Source: Planoprotostelium fungivorum (Eukaryota; Evosea; Variosea; Cavosteliida; Cavosteliaceae). From it: 59,597 bases of DNA. Location of the stretch: positions 1-59,597 of the forward strand of contig MDYQ01000183.1 in assembly GCA_003024175.1 (NCBI GenBank), in the 5' to 3' direction. Positions 13,702 to 26,038 of the stretch are shown one piece after another. The notes beneath the pieces were generated by a model, which saw nothing but the letters and a program-made list of their open reading frames with translations, ran no database searches and was not told the origin of the DNA. How positions within the stretch are numbered: position 1 is the first letter of the stretch; every line of letters starts with the position of its first letter. A program made the translations under genes and the position numbers.

Positions 13702-16700
13702 ATGAGATTTTTCTTGGTATTCCTCTGTATTTCTGTCTTTTCTGCCTGTGAGGTCTACGTCGATGGAGATATAGGAAGAGATGAGAGCCAATGTGGATCG
13801 CAAGAGTTACCCTGTAGGACCATCTCGAACCACAAATCGGTCTGCGTGGCACCGTCAATAGTATACACGTTGAATCAGAGTGCGCCGCTGCACATTTCAG
13901 TTTGGAGGAGAAGAGAAGGAGACCGAGAGGTGAGATGACGAAGAGATTAGAGGACTGACAATGGTTGAGATTACATTACGGTGTCTCGGGGTGACGTTGA
14001 TATTTATCAGCGGACTGGGTCAACCACTGAATTGGACAGACACGTCCATTCACGATTGCTCTTTAGACTTCAAAAACATCACCGAACTCTTTATACATCG
14101 CACGTCCTTCTTTAGCTGCAGCATTGGCTTCGAGGTGGGAGATATTCTTCGACAAGTCACCAACTCTCATTGTCAGCCGACCGCTGACATCCATTTCACA
14201 AACAACTCCATAGGCAACAACTCGGACATCAACTTGGGAAGCGTCTCATCACGTAACATCTTCTTGATGGGAAATCGGCTGTTGGATCAGTCTTCCATCA
14301 ACTTGTGGAATTGGATGGGTCAGGTACATTTAGAGGTCACAAACAACGACATGGAACGCGATGCCAAGATGATCATCAGTTGCCTCATGCGGAATATGAC
14401 CTCCATCTCCACCGTCCTTCTACGCAATCGCGGCGGATTCCTCGATTGTACGTTCGCCGACACAGACGATCTCGTCCTTGGAAGTCTCAGCCACGCAGCC
14501 ATTCTCATCTCTGCCAACTTGGACGTTCAGCTGAGCGTAGGCACCGATTCCATTCGAAGTCTCCAACTGAGTCTCTCTGATAACCATTTAGAGTCCTTCA
14601 GATACATATTGGGTACATCGTATGAGGTCCACACTACGGCCCAACGCAATCGAATTACGAATTATGATCTGAAGGTGAAATGTACGGTTCGAATGGAATC
14701 TGACGTTCGCAGCATACATTCTGCCGCTCGTATGAAACGACGTTGAATCACTCGATGGAGGACAATGACATCGATCATTTCAACTACATCGGCTGTACTA
14801 GTCGATTCAATGTCAACATCACGAACAACCGATTCCATCACACTGTTATGGCCGTAGAATCTGAATCGGATAATCATCCAGAAGCTCACGTCATTCGGCT
14901 GGAAGGAAATCAATGGCTAGAAGGCGGCAATACATCCGCTCTCTTCATCGGCAATGCTGTCAACTGTGTGTTGTACATCATCAACAACGACATCAGGGGT
15001 TACGACTCCTCCTACGGTGCAGGTGAGCCCATCACACTGAAAGGAGATCTGACGAGAGGAGGTATCAACATCTACAACGCAATTGGTTCGGATGTCTATC
15101 TCTCACACAATCGGTGAATAATGGACGAAGATGAAGAGAGCTGACGGAATCAGGATCCAAAATTGCACGGCGGCGACAGGAGCTGCCATCTCTATCGTAA
15201 TGAAGGAAGGTACCATCTCTGTGGAGGACAGCGAGTTCACCCACAACCTGGCCAGCATCAATTCCGGCGTATTGAGCGTGTGGGGTGATAATCGAAACGT
15301 GACCGTGAGAGGATGCATCATGTCACAAAATGAAGCACCTCACGCATCCATCACTTCTCTGGGAAAATTGCAGACGACCACGGTGTGAAATTCTTTCTTC
15401 TCCCTCCTGACCTGGAAAGATATCGAACAACACCATCCACGTGTCCAAGTCCAAGTCGAAAGTCGATTCGGACCACTCAGTCGTGGTCAGTGACCGGCCG
15501 ATCAGTCAGATGAATCGACTCTTCTGTCCTCCGGAGACGAAGCTGAAGCTGGATTCTTCCACTGAGCCTTATCTGTGGCTGTGTTCACCTTGCGAGGACG
15601 GAAAGTACATCCTCGGAGCGGGTACCTTGGAAAACCACAAGACGAGCAACACGAAATGCCAAGATTGTCCTTCTTATCTTCAGTGCAGCAACGGAGAGAC
15701 ACCCAAGGTGAGATCGATTCTTTCGACGTTCTCAGTTCAAATCGACGTGATCATGCCCTTCTTTTCTCAGAATAGATCTCTCGTTACATGATCATACCAC
15801 ACGCCATCTCAACGAGAACGATGGAAACACGATCGACTGACCATGTCAGACCCTCCCGGGATATTGGTGCGATCGATCGTCGACAGACAAGACCACACTC
15901 GTCTGTTACGATTGCCCCTCCGATTATTGTAAGAACTGGGTCCACAATTGGAACGACAGCTGTACGGACGGTAGGGTCGGCGTCTTGTGCGGTGAATGTG
16001 CGAAAGATCACACCTTGGGGTTCCTCTCCTCCTCTTGTATTCACAGGGACAAGTGCCACGGTGGACTCATCAGTGTCATCCTTCTCGCCCCCTTTGGCTA
16101 TATCACCTTGCTCGTTCTGCTCCCCATCGGTGATGGTTCCATCTGGAAATCAGCTTCCTTCTTCTTACAGACTTTCCCTCTGTTGGGTGAGCACCAATAC
16201 GATATCTCTTGATTATAACGAATCCATCGAAATCTATGAAATGGATCGTATTGAGATTCAAACAGTGGGAAGAGGACAGTGGAATCGAGTGAAGGGAGTC
16301 GTCTCTTTCGTCTTCGCACCCGGCAGTAACGATGTGTCATCGGGCATGGGCTTCTGTGTGGGAGACACCAACTACGTGCAGAGAGAGGGACTCTTACTCT
16401 ACATCCCCTTGGCCACCGTGGCTCTGTTCGGCCTGGCCTGTATCGCGGTCATGTTGTGGAACAGATACGGAGGAAGAAGAGACAACAGAGTCGAGTTTCA
16501 ACAGTTGTTAATGGAAAAGGAAGGAGAAGAGGAAAAGGAAGAAGGAGAAGAGGAAGAGACAGAAGAGAAGGAAGAGAAGGGGAGGAGTCGATTCAGCCGA
16601 TGCAGCACGGGGCTGATCACGTCTTGTCTCCTGGTGTACAGTGGCGTCATCTCCATCTGTCTCAAGCTCCTCTTCTGCGTTCAGGTATCCCTTCTTCTCT

Positions 16701-17465
16701 TCTCTCTCTCATCCTAGCAGGTACAAACAGAGAATACGAACAGCTGGGTTCTGTACAATGCAGGTAACATCACGTGCGACGGACCATGGAGATACACCGT
16801 CGTAGCGATATCGGCATTTGTTCTCTTACCGTCACCTTTCGTCATCATTCTGCTCAGGTAAATCTTCCTCGTCAGGGGCTCTGTTCTCAGATTCGACAGG
16901 AAAAAAATGAAATCGATGAATTCTCACACGAGCCGGGACATATTGATGGTGCTGGAAGGTTGCTACCGCAAGCGCTGCAAGTGAGAAGAGATGCAAGGGA
17001 AAGGCTGAGATGATTTCAGATATTGGGAGACCGTCTACCTGCTGAGAAAGCTTCTCATCTCCATCATCTACGTTCTCGGATCGTATTTGTACTGGTGAGA
17101 CAGCCGCGATCATCGCGGTCATGACTTTGCATCAGGGCACGCACGGCCATGCGTGTAGTCATTTTGACTTCACTGAGCTCACACTTGGTCATTCAACCGT
17201 TTGGGGACTCGATGGGACAAGCATTAGAGACCGTGTGCTTGTTCTCACTCTCTCTCCTCAGTGTGTTAGACACGACGGAACAACAGACAGGAAACGTGTT
17301 ATTGGAGGTGATGCCACTATTCATCCATGTACTTCCATTGATATCTGGCAGATCGTTTTGGTGGTTGCCCCGTTGTTATTCGCCAGCGCCTTAATGCTGA
17401 GGAAAGGATGGACGAAGATGAAGGGACCCATCATTAGAAAGATACGTCAGTGGAGAGGGCAATAG
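13702..17465 (+). CDS. Multipass membrane protein with beta-helix ectodomain
   Basis: ATG at 13702 opens a signal peptide (MRFFLVFLCISVFSAC). VDGDIGRDESQCGSQELPCRTI follows a pattern common at the start of pectate-lyase-like beta-helix proteins. Exons up to about 15390 carry Asn-rich beta-helix-like repeats (for example ITNNRF, VEDSEFTHN). From about 15520 come paired-Cys segments of the ephrin-receptor-like/GCC2-GCC3 type, including CSPCEDGKYILGAG, CQDCPSYLQC and RVGVLCGECAKDH. About seven or eight hydrophobic segments lie between 16050 and 17440. A Glu/Lys-rich loop (16517-16590) separates two of them. The stop is TAG at 17463-17465. Introns are short, for example one starting after 13929 and one starting near 15385. 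It is a cell-surface protein whose ligand cannot be read from sequence. Exact exon joins are approximate. Confidence 0.75.
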
Positions 17466-17724
17466 TGAGGAGAATGGATGAGGGGGTACGTCTTGTGATG
17501 ATGTCAATTGTTTTGATCAAATCCTGGTTAGTGATCGGCGGAGATAAATTTTGTAACGTTTTGGGATAAGATTTGTTTTTTTGGTTATTTGACTGATGGT
17601 CTATGATTCCATGCGCTGCACCGTGTCACCCCTCTGCTTATCTTTCGACGCGACTTTCGACCAACACGGTTGGTAGTTCCTGAAATCTGATCTACTAATG
17701 GTCTCTGCAATACAATATTTATCT

Positions 17725-20007
17725 TCAAATGAGGGCACCAACCACAGAAAGGAATATCAAAAGAATCGATGCTGTACCAATCGAACTACCATTGGCAGGC
17801 TTGGTGACGATGGGACTAGTGGTGACAGGTGCATCGGTCAAAGTGGTGGGCGTATCAGTCTCAGTGACAGGCGAATCAGTCTCAGTGAGAGTACGAATGG
17901 ATGTTGCAGTGGCCTCAGAGGTTGTGGTCGAGGTGGAAGGGTTGACTCCCGCAGCTGTTGATGTCACCAATGTCACGTACTGTCATCACTTACCAGTACC
18001 CAAGTTGATCGACATCTGCCCTTGTCCTCTCGCGACCACAAAAGTCAACAGAGACGAAGAGGTGTTGGTCTCCATCGTGTTGAATGAAAGAGTAGACCTT
18101 CGTTCGGATGTCTCATCGTCGAATGCGAGGCCTACGACCGAGCCAGTCATGTTCAATGAACGGATACCGGAAGGGATTGTCAGAGGAGGATATTGAACGA
18201 TCAACAGATCACTAACGTTGTAAATCTGTCCGAAAACTCCCTGATGATCGATGGGAACTGTCACTTCATCAGATTATATGTTGAAAATTTACTCACCCAA
18301 AGAAAACTTGACTGTCATGGGTACAATGTTCTCCTGGAGAACCTTCAAAATATCATTCGAGCAAGTGATGGTGAAGAGGCTTGTGTTACTGTCTTCGTAA
18401 GAGAAGGAGCTATCAGACTCTGAGGAGAGGGTCACAGAATTGGTCGAGTTGCTGGCAATGCCATCACTCCTTATACAATATCCCTTTGGTGGCTGAATGA
18501 CGAAAGCACTTGACCAGGCAGGAACGTCAAAAGTGGAATTCATTGTGACCGTGTAACACACTGAAATAGTGTCATTCGTGCTGCATGAGATCATCCACAA
18601 TTGAGCACTCACAGCGGAAGGAGTAGGTGAAAAACGACGAGTCGAGTCGATAGAGAGTGGACTTGACAGAGCTAAGAAGGTTAGCGATATCAAGAACAAG
18701 AGGAGTTGAGGCAAAGGCTCACCAGCCATGTTCGGATCCATAATTACCGAAATAATCCTCGGCGTAGATACCAGCAGGTATATTGTACTCGTACAAATCA
18801 AGTGCAAGCGCGGGAATAGTGGGCTGGGTGGCATCGATGATGACAGATTGAACTGTGTTACGTAAGATGCTTATTGATAAAGAATATCTCACAAGGTCCA
18901 TCGGCCCGAACTGAAAAATTGATACTGTCGCTATCACCACAATTGTACGCTATATCAAAGGCGTCTTGAGGTTGAGTGAAGATGACAGAATCGTTGATGA
19001 ATAACGCATCAATGGTGGGATTTGTGAGCTTGAAGAGAGCGTAGTGGTTGGAAGAGTTACCGTAGATCTGGCAGCGGGCGGTATAGTTACCAGTCGTGTT
19101 CACCACCAGAGTGGGAGGCGTCTGAGTCGATATCAAGGTCACCACATTCAATCCCTTCGCATTTCGGCGATCAACACAAGTGTGTTGGGTCACACGCTGC
19201 ATATCCCGTCAATCTAAATGAAGTATCCAGGACAGACTCACATGACCAGTTTCGTCACTATCGAGCAGGACGACATCCTGAGAAGCACAGATGATGGGAG
19301 CTGTATCATACGTGACGTTCTCGTATACGAAATCGGGAGTGTTGTAATACTCTGTCGTTGCCATGTATGTGAAAGTCTTTGGTAAACTTGTGGTGTAAAG
19401 AGGATGGGCTGTGATTGAGGTGAATACAAGGGATACTCGAATGACTCACGATATCCTCTGGTTGCCACGGTGATGTTAGGGCCAACATCAAGAGTACGTT
19501 CAAAGCCAACGGTGGGTTCATTCGCGTTATTGGTGAAGATGGTAGCATAAGGAACGTCTGATGAAAAGGTATATAGAGTCTGGTTGGGTGAGGTGTAGTT
19601 CTGTCCTAACTCAACCCGGACGGCATCTGCTCTCGTCGATCAGGTTCGACACGGGTGATTCTGTGAGATGAAGATGATGACTCACCCGCTTTAGTGACTC
19701 TGATGAGCACTGGTGCATCAGGAAACTGGAGAGTCGAATTGGATGCAGGAGCCCAAAGGACTATCTGATAGCTGCTGCAGGGCTGAGGGTTCCAGTTGTT
19801 ATAATATCGAACGCCATGGCATTGCTGTTGAAATGTCATCTGTTTCGAGTAGTTCGCCTCTCCATAGAAGATGGTGGGAGACTCCGCAGTGAAAATGGGA
19901 GAAAAATAGCCAGTGGTTGGAATACTGGTGATCTTAATCTCACGGACCAGAGTCGCAGCCTGAGAAAGAGCTATGCAAGCGGCGAAGAGAGAAAGAGCGC
20001 CTCTCAT
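17725..20007 (-). CDS. Secreted Ser/Thr-rich, putatively GPI-anchored protein
   Basis: ATG at 20007 begins a signal peptide (MRGALSLFAACIALSQA). About eight exons can be joined by GTGAGT or GTAAGT donors, for example at VTKA|DAVRVELGQNY and TGH|RVTQHTCVDRR. The body is rich in N-glycosylation sequons (NYTSPNQT, GNSSNH, NTTGNYT) and beta-strand-like segments with scattered Cys. The C terminus is a low-complexity Thr/Ser stalk (TETDSPVTETDTPTTLTD) followed by NGSSIGTASILLIFLSVVGA and the stop. A stalk ending in a hydrophobic tail with no basic residues after it is the layout of a GPI-anchor signal. I do not recognise the family. It converges with the upstream plus-strand gene, about 260 bp apart. 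Confidence 0.7.
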
Positions 20008-21088
20008 CTTCTGATTGTTGAAGGGAATGAGAAGACGCAAACGTGATTGCTCGTTGACCAATGGAGAAGAACAGAAGCGGAGAAGTGTGACAGTAGGAGG
20101 CCCTATCGCTCAGTATCACTGGGGTCAGTCTGCAGATTTACGATGAAGCATTCGAGAGCCTCGGTCAGAGAATCTTTCCGTCAAAAGGCGGCGATCTTTG
20201 CTCACCTGACATTCACCCCATCAAATCCACACAGATCAAGACAATTGCGCTGGATTCCTCTTTCTCTTTGATCACCGATCGATGCATTCTGGTCTGGTGA
20301 TCAGTCGTGAATGCTCGATCCGCGAGAGTAATGACAGCTGGTGCTGCATACGCGGCTCGAGGACGCGGACAAAAGCGGCATCCGAGGGCAAGCTGTCATG
20401 AAGGTGAGCACATGTCATTCTCTTCTTGCCCACATGAGATCATCATTCAAGTTATGGTGATGTGATATCCTTCGGACAGGTATACCTGGTCATGTCAATT
20501 TACGAGTGATACAGACCAAACACTCACTGTCGCTTCTTCCTGTTCGATCTGCAATTGAGAAGTAACATCGGCTGATTCGATATGTGTTCTTTTTCGACTG
20601 TTCTGAGTTGCATCTTCTCTCTATTCAAAGACCTCCTAACATTCAGTTGAGACGCATCACACAATGTGAGAATTAATTCGATGTTTATTATTTGTGGCGT
20701 TAGTAGACGCTTGCGCAGGAGCTGAATGATGACATAGTTCGCCCATCGAAGTCTCCTCTGTTTGTGGTGAGACAGACAAACAGGAAATCAGATCCATTTA
20801 CCTGAAAAATCATGTCTAAGCGAATCGCCGTCCTATACTGCCTAACACAGGCTTGATTTCACTATCTATTTGGATACTCTTCGTCTGCGAGGATGAATCG
20901 TCTCGCCTTCACATTGAGGTGATCGGTCAGTAGATTTGGTTTCGATTCAATATCCTATTCATCTATCTTTCGAAACGAGAAAGCCAATCGCATTTATGTA
21001 TCATATCCATTGAACATACATCCCGATACGATGGCAGAATCTCTCGACCGAAATTCTTCTGTACATCTTGTCCTATATTGTTGGTCCA
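20008..21088. other. Intergenic region with one inverted repeat
   Basis: About 1.1 kb without a gene I can support. Open frames here lack start context, family motifs and splice continuity. The one local structure is ATGACAGCT at 20331-20339 with its exact reverse complement at 20391-20399. These enclose a GC-rich 51-nt segment that could fold as a stem-loop. No tRNA or other known RNA was recognised. Confidence 0.5.
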
Positions 21089-22553
21089 TCAAGGCGTATC
21101 GTCGGCTCCTTTCTCTGGATCACTCGAAATTGCCTTCTCTTCTGCCGTGGCCTCCTCCATGCTATCTGTCTCCACGTCAGCCCGCGCTGTGCGCTATGCA
21201 TTCCTCTACAACTCACACAGTTCATCCTGTATAGATCGTGATATGGCATGGCTCTCAGCCTCTTGACTCGCTGTCTTCTGGTTCAATCTCTTCGAGAATA
21301 AAAGATTGATGGATACGATGGCTCCCAATTCGGCGACTGCGATGAAAAATGAATTCGATTAACTTTGAAAGTGAAACTCACTGCGTGATACAGTTTGTAT
21401 GATGAGATAATTGACGCGGTTGACTGTGGCCGTGGCAAAATCGACAATGGAGATGATGGTGTATGCTCCCAAAAAGAAGGCGATGACTGAGACTAGGATC
21501 ATCATCTGATGGAACGTGAGATGACGAATACAGAAGGTTCACTGACCCTTCTGAAGGGTAAAGAAGCAGCCTTGTTCTTCCTCAATATTTTGAGGTGAGA
21601 GTACAGTTTGTAAGCCAACACGGCAGTGGTACCACAGAAGAGGAAGCCCATCAGGATGACGGTGATGTTGTAGATGACACGAGTGATGGGAAGATAGATG
21701 GTCTTCGATACACTCGTTTGAATTGTGTTGGGTGACGTAGACACTGCAACAGTTCAGCTCAAGACCACTTCGGACATCATGATGGTCACCTGCTATCACG
21801 GTGATGCAGCAGATGGCAGTGGAGATGACCAAGACCCATTTGAATATCTTGAGAATCCTTCGTCCTTCGATCTGAATACTCTTCTGCAACCTGTTGAACG
21901 TCAATCACTGCTGTCGAAATCCATCGCGTCATTCAAAATCTTCTCACCAGTAGATGTCCGCGGCGAGCCCAACACTGAACCACAAGACGACGGGGACGGT
22001 GAAGAAGACACGGTAAGGTATACTCGGAAGGATGAGCTTTATCCGATTTGGATCTACAGCCCACAAGACTGTTCGACCTGCGTTCATGTAAGAATTGAAC
22101 ATGACGACATCACCTCATCGACTCACACAGGGCTCCGAAAGCGATGGCAGAGAGGGCATATGTTACAAGACTCAGTCGTTCGTGAGTGGAGAATCGAAGG
22201 ATGGTGTAGATCTCGTAGACGGACCACAGAAAGACCCATCCAAAAGCAACAACGGTACAGACTTGGAAGGCTGTGACCCATTTCATGAATCTGCGTGCGA
22301 TCTCAGACGAAAAAGAAGAGCAGATGACTCACTGGGCGTCAGTGTACCAGGGGTCCCTGCAGGTGCTTCCTCCATAGTATAGCTGACATACACAACTGTA
22401 GGAAGGATCCGACTGATTTGTGGTTGTGTTATAGACTTGTCCAGTGACGCTGCAGAGCCCGAGCGGAGAACATGCTGGATTGCAGGGTGATGCTTCCACT
22501 TCCATTATGCAAGGAAGGACGAATATCAGCAGCCAGACGGAGAACATAGACAT
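21089..22553 (-). CDS. EGF-like multipass membrane receptor
   Basis: ATG at 22553 begins a signal peptide (MSMFSVWLLIFVLPCIMEVE). A Cys-rich EGF-like module follows, with C-x3-C-x5-C spacing and CVCQLYYGGSTC. Joined exons give about six to seven hydrophobic helices: AFQVCTVVAFGWVFLW, YALSAIAFGAL, VFFTVPVVLWFSVGLAADIYW, WVLVISTAICCITVIA, VIYNITVILMGFLFCGTTAVLA, MILVSVIAFFLGAYTII and VAELGAIVSINLLF. The C terminus is an acidic tail (EEATAEEKAISSDPEKGADD) with a stop at 21089-21091. An extracellular EGF-like module plus about seven helices suggests a receptor, but no GPCR family signature was seen. The last intron is uncertain because it would be unusually short. Confidence 0.65.
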
Positions 22554-23039
22554 GTTGTTGTTGATCCGATCTGTTGTGATGGGTGGTTGCTCTGGATTTC
22601 TTAGAAACGAAGATCTTTCCCCTGGGAATATCTCATCTTTTTTCGAGCCAACACATTCGGACGGGGAGATTTATGTCTCGACAACGAAGACACAACAGCT
22701 TACGAGGGCTCCTAGATTCCAAGCAATCTCATCACACATCGCAGCTTGAGGTTTCCACCCACAACAAAGAGGATTCATATCCTCAACACGTGGAAGAGAA
22801 AGCAAGTGAACCCAATGCTGAGTCTTCACCGTGTGTCGTAGCTTTTGATCCATCCAGTGTTCAACTTTATGTTACCGTCGTACATACTGTTTGCGATGAT
22901 CCACGTCGATGGTGTGACGAGGTCGAACCCAGCAACACTTGCAAAGACGATGTAACTCTTTGAATGCTCTTGACTTGAGCTCATCAAATAATACATTATT
23001 CTGCCCTTTACGGTCGTCACGAGCACAGAATAGAATATC
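22554..23039. other. Intergenic region
   Basis: This 486-bp gap separates two minus-strand genes and presumably holds the promoter of the EGF-like receptor gene. I see no supported coding, RNA or repeat feature. Confidence 0.5.
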
Positions 23040-23807
23040 CTACAATCTATTTGGCTCTACATCTTCCCTCTCTTCTAACTCCATCATCTCTTGCAACAAG
23101 ATCTCCGTGCTGTCTCTACTTCCATTCACCAAAGTCTTCCCATCGCTCGGCATGCCTCTCAAGACAAGACTGGCCGTGATGACACCCAGACCGACAGCAC
23201 AGAGGAGATAGACATTGAATGTCATCACGATCAGCATGACGGCCAGTCCCCAGACGGCCTCGAAGAAGGAGAAGAAGCAACGAGGCACGTCGATCATAAA
23301 GTCGAAGGGGTAGACGACATCGTTCCTGTATGAGTCGGTGATCGAGCGAGAATGATTTGTGTCTCACGTCTCATCTGAGTTCGACACGATGTGTCTCCGT
23401 TGTTTCTTCTCCCATGAGGTCTCACAAAAGCATCGAAAGATCTTAAGACAGCGGTATAAGGTGGAGAAGAGATAGACGGAGAAAACAGACACTGTGAATT
23501 GGATGGTAGATTGTGGGATCCAATGCTGTCGTTCTCTATCAATCGAATGGAATGCAGCCTTGACTCACACGAAAGAGGATGTACTCATTTTGTCCAATGT
23601 GAAAGTACATTCGCATCTGCGCGACAACTGTGTCTTCAGGGGGTGAAGAATGCCCTGAATGCCTTTGTATGTCATATGACCCCACTTGGCGCCTCTACAT
23701 CCATTCAGAATAATCATCGGACACCTCCTCACTTGAAAATGTATCTCAGCGGTAGATAAGACAATCAACAGAGAGAGAACGACGATGCATGTCCGTGCCA
23801 GATGCAT
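23040..23807 (-). CDS. Ctr-family copper transporter
   Basis: ATG at 23807 begins a signal peptide (MHLARTCIVVLSLLIVLSTA). After one intron comes AQMRMYFHIGQNEYILFR, which matches the Ctr N-terminal MxM followed by a Phe/His-rich strand before the first helix. After a second intron lies TVSVFSVYLFSTLYRCLK (TM1). TM2 is FFEAVWGLAVMLIVMTFN, containing the MxxxM (MLIVM) that lines the copper path. TM3 is NVYLLCAVGLGVITASLVL, where the usual GxxxG appears as a looser GLG. An acidic cytosolic tail ends at 23040. The family takes up Cu(I) as a trimer in the plasma or vacuolar membrane. Length and order agree with SLC31 proteins. The first intron boundary is approximate. Confidence 0.85.
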
Positions 23808-23926
23808 CAGGCCGAGGTGATGTACGAAATGGATTTATTTTCGAATTCCCCCCTTCAACTTGAAACAGCCAGCAGCTCGTCACATCAAATGAAATGAGCA
23901 GAACTCGTCACTCGATATAGAGTGTT

Positions 23927-25951
23927 TTATTCTCCTCTGATGCTAATTCGTTTGAAAACGACGTTGAATATATATGTGATCACTTTCTTACTCATGATCT
24001 CTCCCGTCTTGAGATCAAACTTTTTCGGGATGTAATGCACGATCTGATGACTGTTGGCGTAATATCCTCTCTCCGATAAGACGTCCAACACCTGTCCGTA
24101 TTCAGATCATGTGCATCCATGCCCTCTCATCTCACCATCTGTAAAGCCAAAGAGTTGTCTCCTTCAAAAATGGGATTCTGGATTCGAATCTGTGCGTGAC
24201 CAGAGATCGTATGTTTCTCCATCACAGGAACGAACTGATTCATCACGATGCGGATGACCTGACATCGTTGAGACGCTTGATCCTCCGTCTTCTCCAAGTG
24301 TAAGTCACCTCATTGAACAGCTCTGGGTTCTTCAGCTGGTAGTTGTCTAATCTGCGGACGAGATTCTGTCTCGCATGCTGAGACAATTCTTGAACGAGTG
24401 GAATCTTCTGCACGAGATCGAAAGTCTCTTCGGACAGTTCCAAACTGGATTGGTACATGAACTCTCTCATGATGTTGTTCCGGACCTGTCCATCGTTCGT
24501 CATCGATGGCAGAGATGGTCCATCACCTCATCGATGGAGGCTCTCGTGTTGATGACACTGAAGGGGAAGTACTTTTGCAATTCTTGTAACGTGCTGTAAT
24601 GGTTCTTGAATACGGCGTAACGAGTCGTCGCGAGCTGTCGAGTGTCAATTGCTTCTCTACTCCTCTATCTTTTACCTCTGGATTGAAATCTGTCTCTCTC
24701 TCTTCTTTCATCTCCCCCATACCAGTGTCTCTGACCTGTTCATCGTCATCATCAAGATCGAGATGGAGATCATCATCACCTTCTGATTGTGCTCTCTCGC
24801 CTCTCTTCCTCTCTTCAACTGTCTGGCGACGGCCTGTTTAGCGTGTCAAGATTTCTCCCCAAAGGAATATTAAAATACATTTATGTTATTATTATTGTTT
24901 TATGATATATTTCACCTCGGACTCATCGACGAAGAGCACGGCGACACGGAACACTGGCCTCCTGAAGTACTGAGACAGGTCGGTCTCCATGTATTCCGAT
25001 CTCATCTCCTTCATCTTGTCATGCAACATCTTGATGACATCCACTTGGACCTGCCATCATCAACACCGAAACCCTCGAACGTCATCGCATGTCGTGTCTC
25101 CACCGTCACGATCGTCATCGTGATGACTCACTTTCGTTCTGGGGAAACCATCAACTAAGACACCGTTCTGGTATTCTGTCTGTAATAATTTGTCCAACAA
25201 GATCTCCACCACGGTTGCATCGCCGACGAGACCGGCCTCCCTCTTAATCTTCTCGGCCTCTGGACTGTTCAACAGAGATGAGATGACGATCTCGGGCGCC
25301 TCTAATCCTGGGGAATGTGTGAGTTGATGAGAGGCGTGAAGAGGTGGTGATGATGGTGTCACCTCTCGCTTTCAAGATCCACGGTGTGTTGAAAGATTTT
25401 CCTGAACCAGGGGCTCCCATCAACCAGATGATCTCCTTTGGAAATCTCATGTTCTCTCTTCCGTATTTTTCCTCTAATTTGGTCCACACTGCAGATGGTG
25501 TGAGAATGGTGGAACGTATAAGACGTCAAACCTGTGTTGAAGATGATCGCTGGGTCCTTGATCTCCAGAGAGATCGGTTTGCTGGGTCCCTTGCCTGGTC
25601 GAGAGGTTTCGGGTTTGGGAGGAGTTGCAGTGTTGCTGTCCATGGTGGTGGTACTCGTGGTGGGGACAGTTGGAACCTCTTTCGATCCTTCAGCCACCTG
25701 TGAAATAGGTAATCGTCGTGTCTGTTGTTGTGTGGAGGCATCATTGGTCTCAGTCGCCGTGGCAGCTAGAAATCGATTTATCTTTCGATCTCATATGTGG
25801 TGTGATTCTCACTGTTGTAGCGTCTTTGGAACAATGGATGGAGTGTCTTTGATGTCTGATGATTGAGATTGTGAATCGTGCGTGTGGAAGGTCTGGCAGA
25901 AGCGAGTCTCCTGCTGGACCTGAATGCTACGTGACTAGACAGTGCGAGCAT
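23927..25951 (-). CDS. Mitochondrial-type adenylate kinase-like protein
   Basis: The joined reading starts at ATG 25951 with an Arg/Ser-rich, acid-free leader ([19 protein letters not shown]), like a mitochondrial transit peptide. A Thr/Pro linker follows, then [20 protein letters not shown], a P-loop. Next come a lid/AMP-binding-like segment ([18 protein letters not shown]) and [11 protein letters not shown], which is the DGFPR motif of adenylate and UMP/CMP kinases. About 200 residues extend beyond the kinase, including [19 protein letters not shown] and a C-terminal region not seen in short adenylate kinases, ending [16 protein letters not shown] and about 50 more residues. It should transfer phosphate between nucleotides, most likely ATP and a nucleoside monophosphate. 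Acceptor specificity and the role of the extension are unknown. Confidence 0.8.
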
Positions 25952-26038
25952 GTTTGTGCTTGAGAATAAAAGTGGTTTGAAATATCACAGCAAACAACCC
26001 AGGTGTTTTCGAGAAGACAGTGGCTCCGACTTCATCTT

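Noticed and set aside
15784-16717. 309-codon plus-strand frame read as one exon
   Set aside because: Its first part (ISTRTMETRSTDH and on) is out of frame with the Cys-rich exon VGVLCGECAKDH read in another frame. Only the later membrane-helix part belongs to the gene.
22583-22963. 126-codon plus-strand frame in the gap before the EGF-like receptor
   Set aside because: No start context, no splice continuity with other exons and no recognisable motif; treated as intergenic.
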